Shown here piece after piece: positions 9,300-16,248 of a stretch of 64,000 nt of DNA. Within the stretch, counting starts at the first letter, position 1. Each line of letters begins with the position of its first letter. The notes under the pieces are model-generated. The model searched no databases and had not been told where the DNA came from. It was given only the letters and a program-made list of their open reading frames with translations. Made by a program: the position numbers and the translations under genes. Origin of the DNA: Thalassotalea euphylliae (GTDB lineage: Bacteria > Pseudomonadota > Gammaproteobacteria > Enterobacterales > Alteromonadaceae); NCBI RefSeq assembly GCF_003390335.1, contig NZ_QUOU01000001.1, positions 1,240,001 to 1,304,000 on the forward strand, written 5' to 3'.

Positions 9300-10520
9300 A
9301 TGGCATATAAAGTATTGGTTGTTGATGATTCGAGTTTTTTTAGACGCCGAGTTACCGACATATTAAACCAAGACTCCAACATCGAAGTGATTGACGTTGC
9401 TGTTAATGGGCAAGAAGCTGTCGACAAAGCTGCAACATTGAAGCCCGATGTGATAACCATGGATATCGAGATGCCAGTACTCAATGGCATTGAGGCGGTT
9501 AAGGCGATAATGGCGAAATCGCCGACCGCGATATTAATGTTTTCTTCGTTAACCCATGAGGGAGCAAAGGCAACATTTGAAGCACTTGACGCAGGCGCAC
9601 TAGACTTTTTACCTAAGAAGTTCAACGAGATTGCCAAAAATAACGAAGACGCTGGTGGCTTGTTACGCCAGCGCGTTTTAGAGCTAGCGCGCAAAAGCGG
9701 CTCAGTTAAACGCGGTGTTACTCGTCGTCCAACCCCGACTTTCACGCCTAAAAGTAAGGCTACCAGTACCGCGAGCACTTTGAGCCCTTCGACACGCTCG
9801 AGGTTCGAGCGAAAGCCTCCGGTATCGCCAGTTTTATCAAAATCGCCAGTGGTATCAAAAAACTTTGCCAAACCAATTGACGGCACTGATAAATCATCAG
9901 CACCAATGCCAGAGACGAAACTGAGAAAGAGCTCAGGTAAGAAGTACAAATTACTCGCAATTGGTACGTCAACTGGCGGGCCCGTCGCACTTCAACAAAT
10001 TCTAACGCAATTACCCGCTAACTTTCCTTTGCCAATCGTCATGGTTCAGCACATGCCTGCGGCATTTACTGAAGCCTTTGCCAATCGACTCAACTCACTG
10101 TGTCAAATTTCCGTCAAAGAAGCGAAAGACGGTGATCGCTTACAAGCCGGTCATGCCTACCTAGCACCTGGTGGTATGCAAATGCTTATAGATGGTACAG
10201 AAAATGCAGCAAAAATCAGGGTGATGGAAGACAACTCGGCACGAGTTGCTTACAAACCAAGTGTAGATATTAGTTTTGGCTCTGCTGCGAAAATATATGC
10301 GGGTGATGTATTAGGTATCATATTGACCGGTATGGGCGCTGACGGAAGGGAAGGCTCTCGTATGTTAAAAAATAAAGGTGCCACTATTTGGGCGCAAGAT
10401 GAGGCCAGCTGCGTGGTGTACGGTATGCCACAAGCAGTGACTAAAGCAGGCTTGTCTGAGTTATCACTACCTCTTGAGCAAGTAGCAGGTACCATCCTAA
10501 GGGAGATAGGACATGGATAA
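9300..10520 (+). CDS. cheB: Protein-glutamate methylesterase CheB
   Basis: CheB removes methyl groups from chemoreceptors when phosphorylated. An N-terminal receiver domain has VVDDSSFFRR and the acceptor aspartate in DVITMDIEMPVLNG (near residue 58). A variable basic/Ser/Pro linker spans about residues 130-215. The C-terminal methylesterase domain shows IGTSTGGPVALQQIL (catalytic Ser), VQHMPAAFTEAFA (catalytic His) and ILTGMGADGREG (catalytic Asp region). The length of 406 is slightly long because of the linker. That linker contains a palindromic DNA insertion at 9795-9811. The stop overlaps the next start by 8 bp, indicating translational coupling. Confidence 0.96.
   Translation: MAYKVLVVDDSSFFRRRVTDILNQDSNIEVIDVAVNGQEAVDKAATLKPDVITMDIEMPVLNGIEAVKAIMAKSPTAILMFSSLTHEGAKATFEALDAGALDFLPKKFNEIAKNNEDAGGLLRQRVLELARKSGSVKRGVTRRPTPTFTPKSKATSTASTLSPSTRSRFERKPPVSPVLSKSPVVSKNFAKPIDGTDKSSAPMPETKLRKSSGKKYKLLAIGTSTGGPVALQQILTQLPANFPLPIVMVQHMPAAFTEAFANRLNSLCQISVKEAKDGDRLQAGHAYLAPGGMQMLIDGTENAAKIRVMEDNSARVAYKPSVDISFGSAAKIYAGDVLGIILTGMGADGREGSRMLKNKGATIWAQDEASCVVYGMPQAVTKAGLSELSLPLEQVAGTILREIGHG
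9795..9811. repeat. Perfect 7-bp palindrome inside the cheB linker
   Basis: CGCTCGA-GGT-TCGAGCG forms a perfect 7-bp stem with a 3-base loop. It is preceded by GAGCCCTTCGACACGCTC, which resembles dispersed GTCGAAGGG-type palindromic repeats of other proteobacterial genomes. It lies in the poorly conserved linker between the two CheB domains, where an inserted repeat would be tolerated in frame. Confidence 0.5.
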
Positions 10521-11259
10521 GCTCAGTATTGCTGGGCTTGTTGTCGCGCTATTCGCGATTTATTTAGGATTTAGTATAGAAGGTGGCGCAATCGCCACCT
10601 TGTTTGAGCTACCAGCATTTATTATTGTCTTTGGCGGCACGGTTGGAGCTGTGTTGCTGCAATCCTCGAAACAACAGTTTAGCCATGCCATTTCATTGCT
10701 TGGTTGGGTAATTCATCCACCTAAATTTGATATTGAACAGGGCATTGATGATGTCGTGACTTGGGCGCAACAAGCGCGAGAGTCAGGCTATTTGGTACTG
10801 GAAAATGTCGCCATGGATGTCGAAGATCGCTTCGTTAACAAAGGGTTAAATTTTCTTGCCGATGGCGTTGAAACAGAGCAGTTAATCACGTCTATTGAGC
10901 TCGATATCGAATTGTACCGAGACCACAGTTTACGCTCTGCCAAAATATTTGAGTCGATGGGCGGCTATAGCCCAACCATCGGTATTTTGGGAGCGGTACT
11001 CGGTTTGATCCAAGCAATGGGAAACCTGTCAGACCCGGATATGCTGGGGCAAGGTATATCTACAGCGTTTGTCGCCACTATCTACGGCGTTGGTTTTGCA
11101 AACCTCATCTATATTCCTATCGCTAATAAAATTCGCGCGATTGTTCACCAACAAACCATGTACCGGGAAATGATGGCGCAAGGTTTAATTGCGATTTCGC
11201 AAGGTGAAAACCCACACGCGATTGAAAATCGTTTATCTGCGTTTAGGTTACAAGAATGA
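10513..11259 (+). CDS. motC: Flagellar motor stator protein, MotA/MotC type
   Basis: This is the MotA/TolQ/ExbB-family subunit of a flagellar stator, which uses an ion gradient to turn the motor. It has 248 residues with four hydrophobic segments, two at the N-terminus (MDKLSIAGLVVALFAIYLGF; about 34-55) and two near 150-200 (GGYSPTIGILGAVLGLIQAM; TAFVATIYGVGFANLIYIPI). The long cytoplasmic loop between the pairs is present. Position between cheB and a motB gene matches motC of Pseudomonas. It overlaps cheB by 8 bp and motD by 4 bp. Whether protons or sodium drive it cannot be decided from the sequence. Confidence 0.9.
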   Translation: MDKLSIAGLVVALFAIYLGFSIEGGAIATLFELPAFIIVFGGTVGAVLLQSSKQQFSHAISLLGWVIHPPKFDIEQGIDDVVTWAQQARESGYLVLENVAMDVEDRFVNKGLNFLADGVETEQLITSIELDIELYRDHSLRSAKIFESMGGYSPTIGILGAVLGLIQAMGNLSDPDMLGQGISTAFVATIYGVGFANLIYIPIANKIRAIVHQQTMYREMMAQGLIAISQGENPHAIENRLSAFRLQE

Positions 11260-12227
11260 GTCGCCTCAGAATAAAGCGACACGAAGTGGAACATGATGAT
11301 GTGCATCGTTGGTTGGTGTCTTATGCCGATTACATGACGCTATTATTTGCCTTGTTTGTGGTCTTGTATGCGATGGCGATGATCCACGAAGAGCCATTTG
11401 AAACAATGACAGATTCAATTGGTCGCGTGTTTCAGGCGAACGAAGAGCTACCTAAAAATCGCGGCCACGGTGAAGATATCTTACCCGTAAATTCGAGCAA
11501 AACGAATAAGCGCCTATATGGTGACGGCATTAAAGATGATGCCGGGCCAGAGTTAACGGATGGCCAGCCGGTATTATCTAATATCGCTGATAGTGATGTT
11601 GGTACAAATTTAACTTCACTAGAGCGAAAGTTACACACGGCACTGTACGATATTATTGAGTCAGGCTATGCCCAACTTCAGGTTGACGGCGACTGGCTCG
11701 AAATAGAACTCAATAGCGCCTTGCTGTTTCCGAGCGGCTCTTCATCACCTACGCGCTCAGCCGATGCTATTTTAACGGTTATTCATCAAGTACTGATCGA
11801 TGTGTCGAACTTTATACGGGTTCGCGGTTACACTGACAATCAACCCATTAACAACGAAATATTTTCCTCGAATTGGGAGCTATCTGTTGCCAGAGCCACA
11901 GCCATTCTTAGGTTATTAGAGAATTTAGGTATTTTGCCAGCGCGAATGGCAATTGAAGGGTATGGACAGTATTACCCAAGTGCAGACAACGAAACCTCAG
12001 AAGGGCGAGCGCAAAATCGTAAAGTGGTTATCGCCATTTCAAAATATGGTCTAGATCAAGAAAGTTTACTTGATACACCAACGATCAGTGTTAAGGACGT
12101 AGCAACCATTAAGGAAGTGGTTGATTCTACAGATGAAGACAATAAAATTAGAATCATTCGCTTAGATAACGGTGGTATCCGTATCACGACGCGAAGTGAT
12201 GAAAACATTAATAACTCAAATAAATAG
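11256..12227 (+). CDS. motD: Flagellar motor stator protein, MotB/MotD type
   Basis: MotB-family partner of the upstream MotA-like protein. The 323-residue protein has a short basic cytoplasmic N-terminus, one membrane segment carrying the ion-binding aspartate (WLVSYADYMTLLFALFVVLY, near residues 19-38), a periplasmic linker and a C-terminal OmpA-like peptidoglycan-binding domain (VRGYTDNQP, SVARATAILRLL and GRAQNRKVVI, about 178-262). An extra charged tail of about 55 residues follows. The 4-bp ATGA overlap with motC implies translational coupling. MotD is the customary name at this position in Pseudomonas. Confidence 0.9.
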   Translation: MSRLRIKRHEVEHDDVHRWLVSYADYMTLLFALFVVLYAMAMIHEEPFETMTDSIGRVFQANEELPKNRGHGEDILPVNSSKTNKRLYGDGIKDDAGPELTDGQPVLSNIADSDVGTNLTSLERKLHTALYDIIESGYAQLQVDGDWLEIELNSALLFPSGSSSPTRSADAILTVIHQVLIDVSNFIRVRGYTDNQPINNEIFSSNWELSVARATAILRLLENLGILPARMAIEGYGQYYPSADNETSEGRAQNRKVVIAISKYGLDQESLLDTPTISVKDVATIKEVVDSTDEDNKIRIIRLDNGGIRITTRSDENINNSNK

Positions 12228-12235
12228 GTGCTCTA

Positions 12236-13012
12236 TTGGTCGTTTGGACAATTGCTAATCAAAAAGGTGGCGTAGGCAAAACTACGACGACTATTTCACT
12301 GGGAGGGTTACTGGCTGAACGCGGACACAAAGTGTTACTGGTCGATACCGACCCTCATGCGTCATTAAGCTATTACTTTGGCATCGAATCTGAAGATTTA
12401 GAGCTGAGTGTATACGACCTTTTTGTTCAAGTATCGACGCAGGAGCAAATTGAGCAAACGCTATGCCCGACTCAGTACAAGAATATTGATATTTTGCCTG
12501 CAACGATGGGCTTGGCGACACTTGATCGCTCGCTTGGCAGCAAAGGTGGCATGGGCTTAGTGCTTAAAAAAGCAATTCAGAAGCTCGAAGGGCAGTATGA
12601 TTATGTATTAATGGATTGCCCACCAGTACTTGGTGTTTTAATGGTGAATGCGCTAGCCGCTTCTGATAGAATCATCGTGCCTGTGCAAACAGAGTTTCTC
12701 GCTTTAAAAGGTTTAGATCGTATGATGAAAACGATGGAGATCATGCAAGGCGAGCAGCAGGAGCCATTCACGTATACCATAGTGCCAACGATGTTCGATA
12801 AGCGCACTAAGGCATCACTGATTGCTTATCAAAAGCTTCAAGAGCTATACGGTGATACGGTTTGGCCTGGCGTAGTGCCAGTAGATACTAATTTTCGCAA
12901 TGCCAGTGTTTCACAAAAAGTACCTTCTGATTATGCAGGTGCTTCGCGTGGTGTTTACGCCTACAAAAGCTTGTTGAAACATTTAATTAAACTTACCGCA
13001 GTAAAGAAATAG
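12236..13012 (+). CDS. parC: ParA-like ATPase ParC, polar placement of chemotaxis arrays
   Basis: ParA/MinD-type ATPase that in Vibrio recruits chemotaxis arrays to the cell pole. It has 258 residues with a Walker A motif (ANQKGGVGKTTTTISLGG, residues 6-23), the DTDPHASLS segment and Walker-B-like VLMDCPPVLG. The start is a TTG at 12236 with AGGTG just upstream. No ATG lies near, and the start gives the family-typical beginning MVVWTIANQKGG. Its place between stator genes and a CheW-domain gene, as in Vibrio and Pseudomonas, favours a chemotaxis role over plasmid or chromosome partition. Confidence 0.9.
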   Translation: MVVWTIANQKGGVGKTTTTISLGGLLAERGHKVLLVDTDPHASLSYYFGIESEDLELSVYDLFVQVSTQEQIEQTLCPTQYKNIDILPATMGLATLDRSLGSKGGMGLVLKKAIQKLEGQYDYVLMDCPPVLGVLMVNALAASDRIIVPVQTEFLALKGLDRMMKTMEIMQGEQQEPFTYTIVPTMFDKRTKASLIAYQKLQELYGDTVWPGVVPVDTNFRNASVSQKVPSDYAGASRGVYAYKSLLKHLIKLTAVKK

Positions 13013-13020
13013 GTTAATCA

Positions 13021-13857
13021 ATGTCAAAGTCGCTAGCCGCTAGCCAAAAAGTGATGAGGTCTTATTTATCAGAGCTTTTGACTGATGATGCTGAGTCACT
13101 CGAGCAAGCGCCATCAACGCAAAGTGTGCTCACACACAAAGAGCCGGATAGTGAAAAGCTTGAAAAGCTGCTTGAAAATGTTGCAAAACCAAGTTTATCG
13201 GTGACGGATAAAGTGACATCAACTCGCGCTCAAGCGCGTGCGATAACAGCGGACGCTAAACCTGTAAAAAGCAAAGTTACGCAAGCACCCAAGGCACCAG
13301 CCAAACCAGCAGCTGCGCAAGTAAAGACTGATGTACCAGTAAAAACGACTGCGATTTCGACGACGAAAAGTGAACAAACGGTTCATGTTAAGCCGCAAAA
13401 AGACTATCGCGAAGGCAGCTTCCAGGCGATGTTTTTTGACGTCGCCGGGCTTACCATTGCCGTGCCTTTGATTGAGTTAGGCGGTATCCATAACGTGGAA
13501 AGCATTAATAACTTAATGGGGAAGCCTGACTGGTTTAAAGGTGTGATGTTACACCGTGAGGAAAAAATTAATGTCGTTGATACGGCGTTATGGGTGATGC
13601 CGGAAAAATGTGATCAACAATTAATGGATTCATTACATTATCAATATATTATAATGTTGAGTAATAGCCAGTGGGGGTTAATGGCTGAGCAGCTAGTTGA
13701 TACCGTAACGTTAGAGCAAAGTGACGTTAAGTGGATGGATAATAACCCTAAACGTCCATGGTTAGCTGGGCTGGTGAAAGAGCGTATGTGTGCGCTATTA
13801 GATATCGAAGCTTTGATTAAAATGCTTGATCAAGGCTTAAACGTATACCCAAATTAA
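13021..13857 (+). CDS. parP: CheW-domain protein ParP, polar array anchor
   Basis: ParP links CheA and chemoreceptors to the polar ParC in Vibrio. The protein has 278 residues: an acidic/Ser-rich N-terminal half with a Lys/Pro/Ala-rich linker (about 60-125) and a C-terminal CheW-like domain (FQAMFFDVAGLTIAVPLIEL onwards, about 138-275). CheW-domain hallmarks such as WFKGVMLHREEKINVVD can be read. It lies 8 bp after parC and upstream of cheW, the order established in Vibrio. Assignment to ParP rather than a generic CheW-like coupling protein relies on this context and on the long N-terminal extension. Confidence 0.87.
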   Translation: MSKSLAASQKVMRSYLSELLTDDAESLEQAPSTQSVLTHKEPDSEKLEKLLENVAKPSLSVTDKVTSTRAQARAITADAKPVKSKVTQAPKAPAKPAAAQVKTDVPVKTTAISTTKSEQTVHVKPQKDYREGSFQAMFFDVAGLTIAVPLIELGGIHNVESINNLMGKPDWFKGVMLHREEKINVVDTALWVMPEKCDQQLMDSLHYQYIIMLSNSQWGLMAEQLVDTVTLEQSDVKWMDNNPKRPWLAGLVKERMCALLDIEALIKMLDQGLNVYPN

Positions 13858-13924
13858 GCGTATATCCAAATAATCATTATTGCTGCTGGTGCGGCAATAG
13901 TTAACAACTTTGAGGACAAGAAGT

Positions 13925-14419
13925 ATGTCTGACGAAAGACGTAGTGCGAACGATTCAGTTGATACTAATGATGAAGTGTTACAGTGGGTAACCTTTAAGT
14001 TAGAGCAAGAGACTTATGGCATCAATGTAATGCAAGTGCAAGAAGTGTTGCGTTACACTGAAATTGCGCCAGTGCCAGGTGCCCCTGATTATGTATTGGG
14101 TATTATTAACTTGCGTGGCAATGTCGTGACCGTTATCGATACGCGCTCTCGCTTTGGCTTAGCAGCCGCAGAAATTACTGACAATACGCGTATTGTGATT
14201 ATTGAAGCAGAAAAGCAGGTTATTGGTATTTTAGTGGATAGTGTTGCTGAAGTCGTTTACCTGAAAGTCTCTGAAATTGATGTTGCACCAAATGTCGGTA
14301 ACGAAGAAAGTGCTAAGTTTATTCAAGGTGTTTCAAACCGTGAAGGTGAGTTGCTTATCCTTGTTGATCTTAATAAACTGCTATCAGATGACGAATGGGA
14401 TGAGTTAAAGCAATTCTAA
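13925..14419 (+). CDS. cheW: Chemotaxis coupling protein CheW
   Basis: CheW couples chemoreceptors to CheA. The protein has 164 residues, made up almost entirely of the CheW fold (LQWVTFKLEQETYGINVMQV at the start; APVPGAPDYVLGIINLRGNVV in the middle; GELLILVDLNKLL near the end). The start is set at the ATG at 13925 because GAGGA (13912-13916) lies at proper distance. A TTG 15 bp earlier is also open. It is separated from parP by 67 bp, and a MITE-like repeat follows. Confidence 0.95.
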   Translation: MSDERRSANDSVDTNDEVLQWVTFKLEQETYGINVMQVQEVLRYTEIAPVPGAPDYVLGIINLRGNVVTVIDTRSRFGLAAAEITDNTRIVIIEAEKQVIGILVDSVAEVVYLKVSEIDVAPNVGNEESAKFIQGVSNREGELLILVDLNKLLSDDEWDELKQF

Positions 14420-14434
14420 ATGGATTTTTAATGA

Positions 14435-14714
14435 ATACCCAAGCTACTTCAAAGTGCTTGTTTCAGTTGGAATTAAAAGCGTTTTAGGCAAGGCATTGAT
14501 TACAGAGAATGGTTGTTCCCTTGTCAAAATCAATAACACAGTATAAATCGCTTTTAAACCAACCCACTTTTTTAGGGTAGAAAGGGCGCTTCACAGGAAC
14601 TCACTCTCTGCGTTGCAGCTTATTGAAAGGGAGTGACCATTCCGGCAAGCTGCGCCTTGATATTGAATCCCTGTGACAGCGCTGAAATCAAGCATCTTGA
14701 AATAGCATGGGTAT
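14435..14714. mobile_element. MITE-like element with 23-bp terminal inverted repeats
   Basis: The 23-base ends at 14435-14457 and 14692-14714 are inverted repeats matching at 19 of 23 positions by eye; the left begins ATACCCAAGCTACTTCAA. The CCC/GGG ends are bordered by TA on both sides, as expected for a TA target duplication of IS630/Tc1-type insertions. An inner dyad (TTAAAAGCG at 14473 and CGCTTTTAA at 14549) adds secondary structure. There is no transposase reading frame. The element fills the cheW-DUF2802 gap and explains the short spurious antisense reading frames there. Confidence 0.7.
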
Positions 14715-14716
14715 AG

Positions 14717-14739
14717 AGCCTGTATATCAGGCTTTTTTT
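14717..14739 (+). terminator. Rho-independent terminator between the MITE and the DUF2802 gene
   Basis: AGCCTG-TATAT-CAGGCT forms a 6-bp stem followed by seven T residues. It would end transcription from the chemotaxis operon just before the DUF2802 gene, or act as an attenuator for it. Confidence 0.65.
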
Positions 14740-14752
14740 GTGGACGAGAAAT

Positions 14753-15211
14753 GTGAATATCAACTTTGTATTGATAATTGTTGTCGCAGCAGCTTTGCTG
14801 CTCAGCTTGGTTTGGCTGCTTATCAAAGTTTCTCGTCTCAAATCGCAAGCTAAATTATTGAGTAGTCAACTCAATGCGTTAGAAATGCTCACGGCAGATC
14901 TACAAGTCAATATTAGTGCACTTGATCAAAAAAATGCGGAACTAAGTGCATTGCTCAACACTCAAACCACCGAAAACGAGCAAGTGTCTAGGCAGCTAGA
15001 ACATCGAATACGAAATCAACAACAAGAACTGGCCAGTCTTACGCAAAAGTTAACCTTGTTAGATGAGCAACAACCTCAAGATAAGTTTTACCACCGAGCG
15101 TCGAAGCTGGCTGCCAAAGGCGCCAGTGCCGAAGAGATTATGGCAGAGTGTGAACTACCCAGAGCTGAGGTTGAAATGTTACTTGCGATGTATAAGCAGG
15201 GTGATGGCTAG
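14753..15211 (+). CDS. DUF2802 family membrane-anchored coiled-coil protein
   Basis: Function unknown. A gene of this type follows cheW in Vibrio, Pseudomonas and Shewanella chemotaxis clusters. It encodes 152 residues: an N-terminal membrane helix (INFVLIIVVAAALLLSLVWL), a long Gln/Leu-rich coiled coil (about 25-95) and a compact C-terminal segment (YHRASKLAAKGASAEEIMAECELPRAEVEML) that looks like a helix-turn-helix-like DUF2802 domain. I prefer the GTG at 14753. The TTG at 14738 lies in the T-run of the preceding terminator. The MITE and terminator separate it from cheW, so it may no longer be in the same operon. Confidence 0.8.
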   Translation: MNINFVLIIVVAAALLLSLVWLLIKVSRLKSQAKLLSSQLNALEMLTADLQVNISALDQKNAELSALLNTQTTENEQVSRQLEHRIRNQQQELASLTQKLTLLDEQQPQDKFYHRASKLAAKGASAEEIMAECELPRAEVEMLLAMYKQGDG

Positions 15212-15337
15212 CCGTATCCCCTAAAGCACAATACTAAACGGCTGCTTTTGGCGTTTGTCGCTTGCAATGCGTTCATTACTGGAGAGCGTAATTTAGGCAA
15301 AGTTAGAATTCAAAAAATTACTATTAGGAAAGTTATA

Positions 15338-16129
15338 GTGAATTATTCATGTTATCGAGTATTTTCATCAGCTTTTTCGTTTCCAACGTTAAAAGCATTG
15401 GCCTTGGTGTCAGTTGTTGCCTTATCCGGCTGTTCGTCAACTTCACAGGTTGATAACGATCCCAAAGACCCGTTGGAGCCTGTCAACCGAGCGTCTTGGA
15501 CTTTCACTTGGGACTATGCCGATAAATATGTTCTAAAACCTGCTGCAACTGCCTATACAGAATACACGCCGACTTTTTTGCGCACTGGTTTGCACAATAT
15601 GGCGCTTAACCTGAATGAGCCATCGTCTTTCATCAACAATGTCCTGCAAGGAAAATTTACTGACGCGGGTAAAAGTGCTGGTCGTTTTATACTAAATTCT
15701 ACAGTCGGTATTTTGGGGTTCTTCGATCCGGCTAGCGACTTTGGCTGGACGGGCACGCAAGAGGAATTTGGCGAAGTACTCGCTGTTTATGGTGTAGGTG
15801 ATGGTCCGTATCTAGTTATCCCGGCACTAGGGCCGAGCTCTGTGCGCGACGAAGCGGGCGATTTTGTTGACCGTTATTATTGGCCTTTAGCTGTCATTGA
15901 CTTCTGGCCGAATGTTGTCCGTAGCGCAATTATAGGTTTAGAAGCGAGAGCTTCATTAACCCAACAAGAGCAATTGATTAATGAAGCCATTGACCCGTAT
16001 GAGTTTGTCAAACAAGCTTATTTTCAGAATATGGAATATCGCGTTTACGATGGTAACCCGCCAATTAAGGTTAACGAAGATGAAGAAGCAGAGCTTGACG
16101 CTTATTTAGATGAGCTTGATGAAGAGTAA
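15338..16129 (+). CDS. mlaA: Outer-membrane lipid asymmetry lipoprotein MlaA (VacJ)
   Basis: MlaA removes mislocalised phospholipids from the outer leaflet of the outer membrane and passes them to MlaC. The 263-residue lipoprotein has a signal peptide ending in the lipobox ALSGC and the family hallmarks DPLEPVNRASW, NEPSSFINNVLQGKF, GRFILNSTVGILGFFDPAS, EEFGEVLAVYGVGDGPYLV and an acidic C-terminus. The GTG at 15338 is chosen because AGGAAAG (15326-15332) precedes it and it gives a normal signal peptide. A TTG further upstream would add an implausible extension. In Vibrio and Pseudomonas the region after cheW carries ccm genes, so synteny is broken here. Confidence 0.93.
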   Translation: MNYSCYRVFSSAFSFPTLKALALVSVVALSGCSSTSQVDNDPKDPLEPVNRASWTFTWDYADKYVLKPAATAYTEYTPTFLRTGLHNMALNLNEPSSFINNVLQGKFTDAGKSAGRFILNSTVGILGFFDPASDFGWTGTQEEFGEVLAVYGVGDGPYLVIPALGPSSVRDEAGDFVDRYYWPLAVIDFWPNVVRSAIIGLEARASLTQQEQLINEAIDPYEFVKQAYFQNMEYRVYDGNPPIKVNEDEEAELDAYLDELDEE

Positions 16130-16176
16130 ATACCGCCTCTGTGAAAACTCGGTTCGTTGTAAACAACCTTAACAAT

Positions 16177-16206
16177 ACTGGTGCATATGTTAGTATTTGC
16201 ACCAGT
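16177..16206. promoter_or_regulatory. 9-bp perfect dyad upstream of the SLBB export gene
   Basis: ACTGGTGCA and TGCACCAGT are perfect inverted repeats separated by 12 bases, 43 bp before the SLBB gene. No T-run follows, so it is a poor terminator for mlaA and a better candidate operator. A related dyad (CTGGGTGCAT/ATGCATCCAG) precedes the WecA-like gene at 19047-19071. Confidence 0.45.
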
Positions 16207-16248
16207 TCAAGCAAAACAAATATTTGATTCCTAGGAATTCGCTGTTCA

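Noticed and set aside
14591..14848. Two antisense open frames of 73-85 codons after cheW
   Set aside because: They lie inside the MITE-like repeat and terminator and show no coding character.
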